Origin: Dyadobacter fanqingshengii
GTDB taxonomy: Bacteria; Bacteroidota; Bacteroidia; Cytophagales; Spirosomataceae
DNA length: 64,000 nt
Assembly: GCF_023822005.2 (NCBI RefSeq)
Contig: NZ_CP098806.1
Span: forward strand, 682,001-746,000
Reading direction: 5' to 3'
The first letter of the stretch is position 1. Each line of letters begins with the position of its first letter. The notes under the pieces were generated by a model, which was not told the origin of the DNA, did not search any database, and worked only from the letters and a program-made list of their open reading frames with translations. Shown here one piece after another: positions 19,669 through 28,020 of this stretch. A program made the translations under genes and the position numbers.

Positions 19669-19745
19669 ATTATGTTTAGATATGGCTAAGCTTGGAACTT
19701 GTAGACCAAGGCCGGACTTTTAAATTATTTTAGTAATATTAACCG

Positions 19746-20909
19746 ATGAGCTTCTACTTCAATGTCTACTCGGCAGTCCTCTTGTTTGGCTTTTTGCAGG
19801 GCTGGATATATGCCCTGCTGCTGTGGATTCGCGGCCAACGGGAAGGGCGCCTGTCTGATTATCTGCTGGGCTGGGTACTGGTTGCCCTTTGTTTTAACAT
19901 CTGGGTATATATGTTGGGTTTTGGCGGTGTTGAGATTCTTTGGCAAAGACTCAATTTTTTCCCGCGAACCCTGAGTTTCTTGCTTCCTCCCCTTTACTAC
20001 TTTTATCTGCGCAGCCAGTTTGATACCGGTTTCAGATTTAAATGGCGGGATCTAATCCATGTTGCACCCTTCTTACTTGAGGCAACTTATCGCCTTACTA
20101 TATTTGCTGGCGGACCCTCGTTTGTTCATTATTGGGAGAAGACATTTCATGGGCCTTGGCATCTGGATGATTTGTTGTTTGTAAGCAGTACTGCGCAGCA
20201 TGTAGTTTACCTTTATTGGTCGTTTCGGCTCTACCATCATTATCGGTCCTGGGTTAAAACACAATTTTCAAACGTTGAACCTGTAAGCTTTCGTTGGTTT
20301 CGAAATTTTCTCATAGCCCTTTCGCTGCTGGTCTCAATCGACTTCCTTGTAACCGTGGTGGATCTTTGGTTGAACCTGAGTTTTTGGCAAGACTGGTGGA
20401 ATAATCTGGCAGGTGTAATCCTGATCTACTACGTAAGTATTGCCGGATACGCGCAGCGCCAACCGGGTCGCCAACTTACCTTTTCGGATTCAGGGTCTGC
20501 CAATCCAGCTTCATCCTCCGACGAAGTCCAAAAAAAAACACCCGCCACGGCAAATTTGGATCAGGACAGAATTTATCAACAAGTACTGAATCTGATGGAC
20601 ACTGAAAAGCCTTACCTAAATCCTGATTTATCACTTCCTGACCTGGCCAGGCAAATGAAGATAAATGCCCCAACACTATCGCTGGCAATAAACGTTGGCA
20701 GCAGCCATAATTTCAATGATTTTGTGAACGCTTACCGGGTAAGCGAATTTAAGCAACAGGCGCTTCTACCGGGCAATGCGCATTTAAGCTTGTTGGGAAT
20801 TGCCCTGGAATGCGGTTTTAACTCAAAAGCAACATTTAACCGTGCGTTCAAAAAACTGGAAAATCAATCTCCTGGTGAATTTGTAGCTTCGCGAAACTTA
20901 GACCAATGA
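19746..20909 (+). CDS. Membrane-anchored AraC-family regulator
   Basis: 387-residue protein with about six or seven hydrophobic segments in the first 230 residues (for example SAVLLFGFLQGWIYALLLW and DYLLGWVLVALCFNIWVYML). A polar linker (about 235-275) and a C-terminal AraC helix-turn-helix domain follow (about 280-385; LSLPDLARQMKINAPTLSLA and LGIALECGFNSKATFNRAFK). This layout is frequent in Bacteroidota and implies signal sensing within the membrane coupled to DNA binding. No ligand can be read from the sequence. The ATG at 19746 gives a sensible N-terminus directly before the first membrane helix. Its nearest likely target is the upstream outer-membrane protein. Confidence 0.88.
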   Translation: MSFYFNVYSAVLLFGFLQGWIYALLLWIRGQREGRLSDYLLGWVLVALCFNIWVYMLGFGGVEILWQRLNFFPRTLSFLLPPLYYFYLRSQFDTGFRFKWRDLIHVAPFLLEATYRLTIFAGGPSFVHYWEKTFHGPWHLDDLLFVSSTAQHVVYLYWSFRLYHHYRSWVKTQFSNVEPVSFRWFRNFLIALSLLVSIDFLVTVVDLWLNLSFWQDWWNNLAGVILIYYVSIAGYAQRQPGRQLTFSDSGSANPASSSDEVQKKTPATANLDQDRIYQQVLNLMDTEKPYLNPDLSLPDLARQMKINAPTLSLAINVGSSHNFNDFVNAYRVSEFKQQALLPGNAHLSLLGIALECGFNSKATFNRAFKKLENQSPGEFVASRNLDQ

Positions 20910-21020
20910 TTATCACCTCCATACGAATCTTTAATATCAAGTTAAAGTAGGTCAACCCAATGCGGTGTAAGTCTCAACCTCGTTAATTTCTCTTCCCACT
21001 AGTTCTTTCCCAGACATGCT

Positions 21021-21038
21021 ATGAATTTGAAAATTCAT
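21021..21038. promoter_or_regulatory. Palindrome, candidate operator
   Basis: An 8-base perfect inverted repeat (atgaattt-ga-aaattcat) lies in the 302-base gap between the AraC regulator and the PAS protein. A second perfect palindrome (aataatt-g-aattatt) lies at 21158-21172, about 40 bases before the PAS start at 21212. The gap is AT-rich and no gene was recognised in it. AT-rich palindromes arise by chance fairly often, so regulatory meaning is only suggested by position. Confidence 0.3.
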
Positions 21039-21211
21039 TTGGCAGCAAAGACTATTGAATAAATTTCTAATAAAGATTAAATTATTTCGACAATACATAT
21101 AACTTTCAGAACCATAATGGTAGTTTCTAAATGATTGTATTGTGGTAATTATCAACTAATAATTGAATTATTTTCAGATAACTATTGGAATAATCTGTAA
21201 CACGACCGGCA

Positions 21212-23335
21212 ATGATTAGAGAGACAGAGAGTGTTGGAAGTGGTAAATCCGGGTGTTTTGATCTTAAAACCATATACCGGGATTTGTTTGAGTTAAATCC
21301 CCAACCCATGTGGGTATATGACCTGCAAACCCTTTGCATACTGGATGTGAACATTGCAGCGGTAAATCATTACTTATATACCAGAGAAGAATTCTTAAAT
21401 CTTAACCTGAAAGATCTTCGTCCAGCCGCTGAAATTCCAAAAATGCAGGCTGCGGTAGAGAAGCTGACCATTGAAAACTTGCTGGTCACCGGTGGTAGTT
21501 ATAAGCATCAGAAGAGAAATGGAGAAATCATAGATGTACAGCTGCAGGGAAACATTATTTCTTTTGATGGCAAGAAAGCGGAAATGGTTATTGTAACAGA
21601 CATTACAGTACTCCTTAGAGCCCAGGAAAACAGTCTATTATTACTTGAAAGGCTTCGCGATGCACAAAAAATTGCAAGGATCGGTTACTGGACCCGTAAT
21701 ATAAATGAGGACATTTCGCAGTGGTGCAGTGAAATGTATAAGATCTATGGAAGAAACCCTGAAACTTTTATTCCGACGCGACAGAACCTGGTCGACTGCT
21801 TTCATGCGGATGACCGTTATCTTTTAAGTGAGGAGGTTTTATCTGCATTGGCTACCAATCAGAATACCGACTATGAGCACCGTATCATTACTGAACAGGG
21901 AGAGGTGAGATGGGTATCTCAACGGGTGGAGCTTCAATATGGACACTACGGGGTCCCTGTGGCTATCAAAGGGATTATTCAGGATATTACTGAGAAAAAA
22001 AAGACAGATGAAAAGTTCAAAACCATCTTCGAACAAACGAGCGATGCCATCATTTTAGGAAGCCTTGAGTGCAATCGTTTGGAATTTAATGATGCTGCGG
22101 TGAATATGCTGGGTTACACCCAAAAAGAATTGAGCGAACATATGCCTTATCAAATGTTGACCAAGCTTTCCACGGGAAGCCAGAATGCAATTTTTGAACA
22201 ATTTAAGGCAGGTGAGGCAGGCAGTGGCACGACAGAAATAAGGCGAACAGATGGCTCAGACATTATTGTTAATTTCAATTTTAAACCAGATATTCTACCA
22301 GGACTTCATCTGTGTGTACTCACTGATATTACGGACCGTGTTCAAAATCAAAACAAGCTCCTGGCGAGTGAAAGAAGGTTTAAGGCCCTTGTGCAGGAAG
22401 GCGCAGATTTGATTGGTATTCTAGACCTTGAAGGAAATTACAAGTTCGTCAGTGAAAGTTCTTACCCGATATTGGGCTTCCACCCCTCCGAATTTATTGG
22501 GAAAAATGCTTTTGATTTCATTCATCCGGATGACCGAGAGCAGATTATCGGCCACTTTTCAAAGCTGTCGGAAATAAAGCGAATAAAAATGAGCCCTTTC
22601 AGATTCAGGAATTCGAAAGGAAACTGGCGATGGATCCGTACGGTAGCAATAAACCTGTTTGGTGACCCAGCCATAGATGGCATTGTCGTAAGTTCCAGAG
22701 ATATCACAGAAGCGGTATTTAATCGCGGCGCATTGAAACGAAGCAATGAACGGTATAAATCGATCATGAAGGCGGCAAATCAAGCCATCTATGATTGGGA
22801 TATTGAAAAAGATAATGTAGAGTGGGGAAATGGGTTCCACGCCATATTTGGATATCAGTCTAACAGTCACAACAGCGGTGAATGGTATAAAAATATACAT
22901 GTCGATGATAAGACGAAGGTATTAGCTGAATTAACAAAAAGCATAGAAGATAGTAATATAGACGTTGCTGTATCAGAGTTCAGATATACCAAAGAGAATG
23001 GTGAGGTGGCACTGGTAGAGCACCGGATTGTCTTTTTACGAAATCGGCTAGGCGTGGCGATCCGGGCTGTGGGATCGTTGAAAGACATTACAGGCTACAA
23101 GCAGAACCTGATCACCATCCAGCTTCAAAACAAAAAATTGAAAGAGATAGCCTGGGCCCAGTCCCACATGGCCAGGGCACCGTTAGCCCGTATGATGGGT
23201 CTTGTTGACCTGATTAAAAATTATCCAAATACGGATATTGAAAAAAGTAAAATACTGGATCTTTTTCTACAATCCGCAACCGAATTTGATCAAATAATCA
23301 AAGAGATATCGGAACATACTAATGACGATCAGTGA
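21212..23335 (+). CDS. Multi-PAS sensor protein with HisKA-like tail but no ATPase domain
   Basis: 707-residue cytosolic sensor with about five PAS/PAC units (near residues 22-135, 150-265, 268-375, 385-495 and 505-625; PAC-like motifs VTDITVLLRAQE, IKGIIQDITEKKK, VSSRDITEAV, VGSLKDITGYKQ). The last 70 residues resemble a histidine-kinase dimerisation helix: AWAQSHMARAPLARMMGLVD holds the H-box histidine. The protein ends there; no N, G1 or G2 ATP-binding boxes follow, and none is visible in any frame before the next gene. It therefore cannot phosphorylate itself. It may act as a partner for another kinase or as a sensor scaffold. Related kinase-less PAS proteins occur in Bacteroidota. An AraC-type regulator follows after 75 bases. 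Confidence 0.82.
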   Translation: MIRETESVGSGKSGCFDLKTIYRDLFELNPQPMWVYDLQTLCILDVNIAAVNHYLYTREEFLNLNLKDLRPAAEIPKMQAAVEKLTIENLLVTGGSYKHQKRNGEIIDVQLQGNIISFDGKKAEMVIVTDITVLLRAQENSLLLLERLRDAQKIARIGYWTRNINEDISQWCSEMYKIYGRNPETFIPTRQNLVDCFHADDRYLLSEEVLSALATNQNTDYEHRIITEQGEVRWVSQRVELQYGHYGVPVAIKGIIQDITEKKKTDEKFKTIFEQTSDAIILGSLECNRLEFNDAAVNMLGYTQKELSEHMPYQMLTKLSTGSQNAIFEQFKAGEAGSGTTEIRRTDGSDIIVNFNFKPDILPGLHLCVLTDITDRVQNQNKLLASERRFKALVQEGADLIGILDLEGNYKFVSESSYPILGFHPSEFIGKNAFDFIHPDDREQIIGHFSKLSEIKRIKMSPFRFRNSKGNWRWIRTVAINLFGDPAIDGIVVSSRDITEAVFNRGALKRSNERYKSIMKAANQAIYDWDIEKDNVEWGNGFHAIFGYQSNSHNSGEWYKNIHVDDKTKVLAELTKSIEDSNIDVAVSEFRYTKENGEVALVEHRIVFLRNRLGVAIRAVGSLKDITGYKQNLITIQLQNKKLKEIAWAQSHMARAPLARMMGLVDLIKNYPNTDIEKSKILDLFLQSATEFDQIIKEISEHTNDDQ

Positions 23336-23410
23336 GCTGGGAGGATAGGATGATAGGTACTATTTTTAGCCTATTCTGCAAATTACCTATGTTCAAAACA
23401 TTTATTGGCA

Positions 23411-23971
23411 ATGAAGATTTATATCAAATACATGGTAAGCCGAAGGTGTAAGCTTATGGTCAAAGCCGAATTAGCAGCGCTAGGAATATGTCACAGTATT
23501 ATAGAACTTGGAGAAGTTGAGCTTGATGACGACCTGACAGAAGAGCAGCGGGAATTGCTGCATTTGGCATTGTTAAAATCGGGGCTGGAATTGATGGAAG
23601 ACAAAAAGGCACAGCTTATCGAGAAAATAAAAACCATTATTATAGAAATGATCTATAATGATGAAGATGTTCCTAAGCTTACTAATTCTGCATTTTTAGA
23701 GGAAAAACTGGCATACGATTACACTTATCTCGCCAACATTTTTTCAGAAGTCACGGCTACAACGGTAGAACATTACATTATTGCCCATAAAATTGAGCGC
23801 GTTAAAGAGCTCCTTATCTACGACGAGCTTACCCTTACACAGATTTCTCACCTACTCAATTACAGCAGCGTAGCGCACTTATCTTTTCAATTTAAAAAGG
23901 TTACAGGGCTGACCGCTTCTTTTTTCAAAGGCCTTAAGCATAAAAAGCGGGTGCCGTTAGAGGATGTGTGA
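23411..23971 (+). CDS. Small AraC-type HTH regulator
   Basis: 186-residue protein from the ATG at 23411 (MKIYIKYMVSRRCKLMVKAE); a TTG six bases earlier is a less likely start. The N-terminal half is a charged alpha/beta region with the conserved MVSRRCKxMV motif. The C-terminal half is an AraC helix-turn-helix (about 95-180; YDYTYLANIFSEVTATTVEH and LTLTQISHLLNYSSVAHLSF). Proteins of this short form are widespread in Bacteroidota and lack a classical sugar-binding domain. It lies 75 bases after the kinase-less PAS protein on the same strand, so the two may form a signalling pair. That link is inferred from position only. Confidence 0.82.
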   Translation: MKIYIKYMVSRRCKLMVKAELAALGICHSIIELGEVELDDDLTEEQRELLHLALLKSGLELMEDKKAQLIEKIKTIIIEMIYNDEDVPKLTNSAFLEEKLAYDYTYLANIFSEVTATTVEHYIIAHKIERVKELLIYDELTLTQISHLLNYSSVAHLSFQFKKVTGLTASFFKGLKHKKRVPLEDV

Positions 23972-24102
23972 ATTATGAAATAGATCGCTTAAATAACGTA
24001 ACGGATCTGACAAAACGATATGCAAAATTTGTGACATATAAATTGTTCATCGCGTCTGCCCTACCTCAAATTTAGCCGTCTTTAAATATTCCTTATCTTT
24101 AA

Positions 24103-24432
24103 ATGAATAGTACCGAACACCACCAATTTACCCCGACCGGCAATATTGAAACAGCAAAAACAAAGGCTATCCCTACGGAAAGTGAGATAGCCGAGACAAT
24201 TGCCATCCTTGCCAATAAAATTAATCTGATAGAAATAAGCACTAATGATAACTTTGCCATTAGGGAAGGTTGCGCAGAAGCAGTCGAAATACTGGGCTCT
24301 AAAAAGAGCTCTTATCACGAAATCAGCGACGAGATTGTAACTAACAAAGGGTGGGCCATTGCAGTATTGGCCGTTGAATATTTAAACGGCAATTTGGATG
24401 GAAAGATCTTTGAAGAACTGCCCGTAAAATGA
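24103..24432 (+). CDS. Hypothetical protein, 109 aa
   Basis: Not recognised. A small acidic, mostly helical soluble protein with no signal peptide or membrane segment. The first 25 residues are polar and probably disordered, and two helices follow (SEIAETIAILANKINLIEIS and GWAIAVLAVEYLNGNLDGKI). Codon use and amino-acid balance look like a genuine gene, and the only long frame across the region is this one. It stands alone, 131 bases after the small AraC gene and convergent with the fructan locus. No function is proposed. Confidence 0.6.
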   Translation: MNSTEHHQFTPTGNIETAKTKAIPTESEIAETIAILANKINLIEISTNDNFAIREGCAEAVEILGSKKSSYHEISDEIVTNKGWAIAVLAVEYLNGNLDGKIFEELPVK

Positions 24433-24550
24433 AAACATATAAGTTGGAAAGCCTATCTTTTTCAGAAGGCTGCTGTTATCCAAAACAACTGTTTGCAATC
24501 TATATGTTTTTTGATCCAGAAAACCATTTTGTATAATCGCCACATCATCC

Positions 24551-24564
24551 TATAAGATCTTATA
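24551..24564. promoter_or_regulatory. Perfect 14-base palindrome in intergenic region
   Basis: The sequence tataagatcttata is its own reverse complement. It sits in the 312-base gap between the hypothetical protein (stop 24432) and the GH32 gene (stop 24745). Both flanking genes converge here, so a promoter role is not expected. Apart from this palindrome and the hairpin at 24695-24731 the gap is AT-rich and no gene was found. Possibly a protein-binding site or chance. Confidence 0.25.
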
Positions 24565-24694
24565 AATTGATGTTGGTCGATACATGAATGATCATAACAC
24601 ACCGCTTTAATTATATTTCTGCTAAGATATTAATTCCACTTTTTTAAATCTTATATTATCTATTATAGGTAGTGCCATATCTGGTTTTAGTCTT

Positions 24695-24731
24695 GAACTG
24701 ACGGTGTTCTCATGCAAAACACCGTCAGTTC
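24695..24731 (-). terminator. Strong hairpin after the fructan operon
   Basis: A perfect 14-base stem (gaactgacggtgtt / aacaccgtcagttc) with a 9-base loop lies 14 bases beyond the GH32 stop codon. Its position at the end of the five-gene minus-strand operon makes a transcription terminator or mRNA 3'-end stabiliser likely. There is no clear U-run after the stem on the minus strand. Confidence 0.65.
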
Positions 24732-24744
24732 GGGAAGTATATGA

Positions 24745-26247
24745 TTACTCTACCGAAGGTTTTAAAACCGTATATTTCAAATTATCAACAGTAATTCCTG
24801 AAACGGATTTGATGGACAGTTTTGACATCGGGTTTTCCGGAAAGAAAATATCGGTCATCACCGTCAGTCCGTTGTCAGCAAAAAGCTCAACAGAAGCTAC
24901 ATCCGCAATCAAGGTCAGCGGAATATTATCTGCCGTTGCAAACCTTGGTGCAATGTGTTTTGCTCCAAAACCTTTTTCAAAATCGATTTTGCCGGATTTT
25001 GAACGATCAATGTAATATTGATTTTTCGCTTTGTCGTATCCGATGATCAGTTCGTTGCCTGCTTCGTTGGCCAGCACAATAGAAAAATCTGCTGTGTTTT
25101 TAGTTGTTAAATCCAGGCGGAATAAGCCGGTTTTATTCTTTACTTTGTCCGTCAGATCCAGTTGATCCTTCACCTTCACATTCTTCATTGAGAAACTTGT
25201 GGTGTTCAACACATCCAGCTCTTTAACCGGAACCGAAGTCAGATACATTTCTTTCCCAACTGTTTTTAGACCTAGTTCACGTGCGATTGTGTTAGCACTT
25301 CTCCACGGATCCGTAGGAACCTGATTGGCATATTGCCAGTTGCTCATCCAGCCCATCAGAATGTTGCGATTGCCAGTGTTGGCAAATGTCACAGCTGCAT
25401 AATTGTCGGTCCCGAAATCCAGCCATTTGGTTTCTTTTGAATTGGATGTGAAGGTTTTCCCGTCAAAATCTCCCAGGAAATATTGACCCGCAGAGCCTTT
25501 GTTCGGGCCGCCCGGATTGATGTTTACGATGAGCACCCAAATGTCTTTTCCTTCGTGTTTGATGGGAAACAGGTCCGGACATTCCCATACGCCGCCATGG
25601 CCTCCTTCATTGGCACCGAATTCACTTTCGCGCGTCCATGATTTCAGATCCGGTGATGAATAAAATGTGATACGATCTTTGGTTGCCAAAGTCATCACCC
25701 ATTTTTTCTGAGGTTCAAACCATCTCACTTTCGGGTCCCGGAAATCGGTTATGCCCGGATTCTGAAGCACAGGATTTCCTTTGTATTTCGTCCACGTTTT
25801 ACCGTCGTCCAGACTGTATGCAATGCTCTGCGTTTCGTGTTTGCCCGTTTTTTGCTTTTCCTGAACTGGATCGTGATGCGTGAAAATGGCGACCAATGCG
25901 TCTTTCCCGAATCCAGCCGTATTATTTTTATCGACAACAGCGCTTCCCGAAAAGATGTAACCCAGACTATCCGGATACAACGCAATCGGCTGCTCTTTCC
26001 AGGCGATCATGTCTTTGCTCGTGGCATGTCCCCAGTGCATGGGTCCCCAAATTTTGTCGTCCGGGTAGTATTGATAAAAAAGATGGTAAATCCCATTGTG
26101 ATACACCATGCCGTTAGGATCGTTCATCCAGTTGGCTTTGGGTGTAAAGTGAAACTGCGGACGGTATTTTTCCTTGAATTCCTGAGCAATAGCCGTTGAG
26201 CCGGTTATGGCACAGATAAGAAGTAAGGCAATGATTATTTTTTTCAT
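24745..26247 (-). CDS. GH32 fructan hydrolase (levanase/inulinase/invertase type)
   Basis: Exported hydrolase releasing fructose from fructans or sucrose. From the ATG at 26247 it has 500 residues with a signal peptide ending at AIAQ; 14 further in-frame codons upstream would add an implausible tail. The nucleophile Asp43 is in NWMNDPNG, the transition-state stabiliser is in FRDPK, and the acid/base is in WECPD, the three GH32 signatures. The five-blade propeller is followed by a C-terminal beta-sandwich (about 350-500; VASVELFADNGLTVMTDIFF). It is the last gene of the fructan operon, 43 bases after susD. Whether it is endo- or exo-acting cannot be read from the sequence. Confidence 0.95.
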   Translation of the reverse strand: MKKIIIALLLICAITGSTAIAQEFKEKYRPQFHFTPKANWMNDPNGMVYHNGIYHLFYQYYPDDKIWGPMHWGHATSKDMIAWKEQPIALYPDSLGYIFSGSAVVDKNNTAGFGKDALVAIFTHHDPVQEKQKTGKHETQSIAYSLDDGKTWTKYKGNPVLQNPGITDFRDPKVRWFEPQKKWVMTLATKDRITFYSSPDLKSWTRESEFGANEGGHGGVWECPDLFPIKHEGKDIWVLIVNINPGGPNKGSAGQYFLGDFDGKTFTSNSKETKWLDFGTDNYAAVTFANTGNRNILMGWMSNWQYANQVPTDPWRSANTIARELGLKTVGKEMYLTSVPVKELDVLNTTSFSMKNVKVKDQLDLTDKVKNKTGLFRLDLTTKNTADFSIVLANEAGNELIIGYDKAKNQYYIDRSKSGKIDFEKGFGAKHIAPRFATADNIPLTLIADVASVELFADNGLTVMTDIFFPENPMSKLSIKSVSGITVDNLKYTVLKPSVE

Positions 26248-26289
26248 ATCGTTATTTGATTGTGTTTGAGCCAGACCAATTGCTGACAA

Positions 26290-28008
26290 TTACCACCCAA
26301 CATTCTGTTTGTACAAGCCACTGCTGAAATTAATTTGATTCAATGGTATCGGAAGATATTCATCCCGACCGGCAGTAAATCGGGCATCTCCTAAGTGTGT
26401 TGCCCTTGTTTTTTCGATTTGGAAATAGGCATTAATCGTTTGAGCTGCAACGCCCCAGCGAACCAGGTCGAAAAAATGATAGCCCTCACCAGCAAATTCA
26501 AGTCGTCTTTCCCAGCGCATGGCCATTCTGGCATAGTTCTGTGTCCAATCCGAACTCTTCACATACGGTTTTATCTTAAAATTGGCCGTAGGTTTTCCAT
26601 CCGCTGATATGAGCAGCCCTGTACTTGTGGCTGCACGGGCACGTATCCTGTTTATCAAAGGAAGTGCTTCGTCCTGTCTACCCAGTTCTATTAATGCTTC
26701 TGCTTTCCAAAGAAGTACATCGGAGAAACGGATAATCTGCCAGTTTTTGGCACTGGACATAAAAGGCGGTACTTTTTGAAACGACGGATCCGTTGGTAAA
26801 ACCACTTCTTTAATGCTGGCAAAAGCACCGTAAACCGCCGGGGCACGAGCCCAGGATTTTTGGAATACATAGCTTTTCCCGTATTTGAACGGAGCATTGG
26901 GCCTTGCTACGGTGTGATCCAGCCGCGGATCAAATGAGCTGGTCTGGAAATCAAGGGATGCTGCCACGTCATTGGTAGCGTAGGTTTGAAACAGGGGCAG
27001 TCCGTCAGCACTTGTTTTGAAGGAGTTGATGAGGTCATGGCTGGGAACATGGAAACCGCAGCACCCGTATTCCTGGTTCATCGTATAATTCAGCGCATGT
27101 CCGTAATCCAGCCTGCCGAGCGGCGTTCCGTCATTTTTTGAATACTGAATTGCAAATACGGATTCGGGACCGTTTTCGGTTGCTGTTAAAAAATTGTCAG
27201 CAAAATCGGCACTCAGATTATACTTGCCTGAGTTGATCACTTCATCACAAAGTGCGTTTACCTCTGTCAGCAAGGCTTTGTTTATGGTTACTACGGCATT
27301 GGTTTCATTTTGTTCATAAGCCTTGTACAAAAGGGTTTTTGCCAGATAGGCTTTCGCTGAAATCTTGTTCGCCCGGCCTTTGTCGCTCTGGTTGTCGGGT
27401 AACTTCTCAGCAGCATTTCGGAAATCCGCTTCAATTTTTGACCAGAGCTCGTCATTCGAAAGCTTATCGTTTGAAATGGTTGGATAGTCGGTTTTGGCAA
27501 TGGTTTCGTCGATATACGGAACATATTTAAACAAGATTTTCAGCAAAAAGTAGAAATGTCCTCTCAGGAAATTCAATTCACCTATACGGGCTGCTTTTTC
27601 AGGATATTCCGCGTCGGACAATGCACTCACTCTCCGCAATGCATCATTTGTCCGGCTGATACCCACATATAATCGGAACCAAACCTGGTCTATCAATGCA
27701 TTATCAACCCGGTTCAGAGAGAATGTTTCGAACAAATGAAATTCTGACAAATCACCCGGGCCGTCGCCACCTTTATACATATCGCCTCCGCGTATGCTTC
27801 CATATGCCCACATACTGGAAAAAGGAGAGGTGTAATGATCGTTTCCAAGTGCGGAGTAGGCTGCTACGACCATCTTGTCCACATTTTCAGGCGTATTTAA
27901 ATCGTCACCCGAAATGACACCTTGTGCCGGTTCTACCAGCGCATCATCGCAGCCTGTGAAAAGCACCATGAGCAATGTCAGGGTGTATATTAATTTTTTA
28001 GTGATCAT
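26290..28008 (-). CDS. SusD/RagB-like lipoprotein (fructan PUL)
   Basis: 572-residue surface lipoprotein. The signal peptide ends at LFTGCDDALVEP, with the lipidated Cys about residue 20. SusD core motifs are visible (AARIGELNFLRGHFYFLLKI, IRFSDVLLWKAEALIELGRQ, RWERRLEFAGEGYHFFDLVR). It would bind fructan oligosaccharides and act as lid for the adjacent SusC. It starts 12 bases after the susC stop and precedes GH32, forming the standard SusC-SusD-hydrolase order. Family call is safe; fructan specificity comes from neighbours. Confidence 0.95.
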   Translation of the reverse strand: MITKKLIYTLTLLMVLFTGCDDALVEPAQGVISGDDLNTPENVDKMVVAAYSALGNDHYTSPFSSMWAYGSIRGGDMYKGGDGPGDLSEFHLFETFSLNRVDNALIDQVWFRLYVGISRTNDALRRVSALSDAEYPEKAARIGELNFLRGHFYFLLKILFKYVPYIDETIAKTDYPTISNDKLSNDELWSKIEADFRNAAEKLPDNQSDKGRANKISAKAYLAKTLLYKAYEQNETNAVVTINKALLTEVNALCDEVINSGKYNLSADFADNFLTATENGPESVFAIQYSKNDGTPLGRLDYGHALNYTMNQEYGCCGFHVPSHDLINSFKTSADGLPLFQTYATNDVAASLDFQTSSFDPRLDHTVARPNAPFKYGKSYVFQKSWARAPAVYGAFASIKEVVLPTDPSFQKVPPFMSSAKNWQIIRFSDVLLWKAEALIELGRQDEALPLINRIRARAATSTGLLISADGKPTANFKIKPYVKSSDWTQNYARMAMRWERRLEFAGEGYHFFDLVRWGVAAQTINAYFQIEKTRATHLGDARFTAGRDEYLPIPLNQINFSSGLYKQNVGW

Positions 28009-28020
28009 GATTTCAAAAAT

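Noticed and set aside
24704..25015. Plus-strand frame beginning in the fructan terminator hairpin
   Set aside because: It overlaps the GH32 C-terminal domain antisense and lacks motifs.
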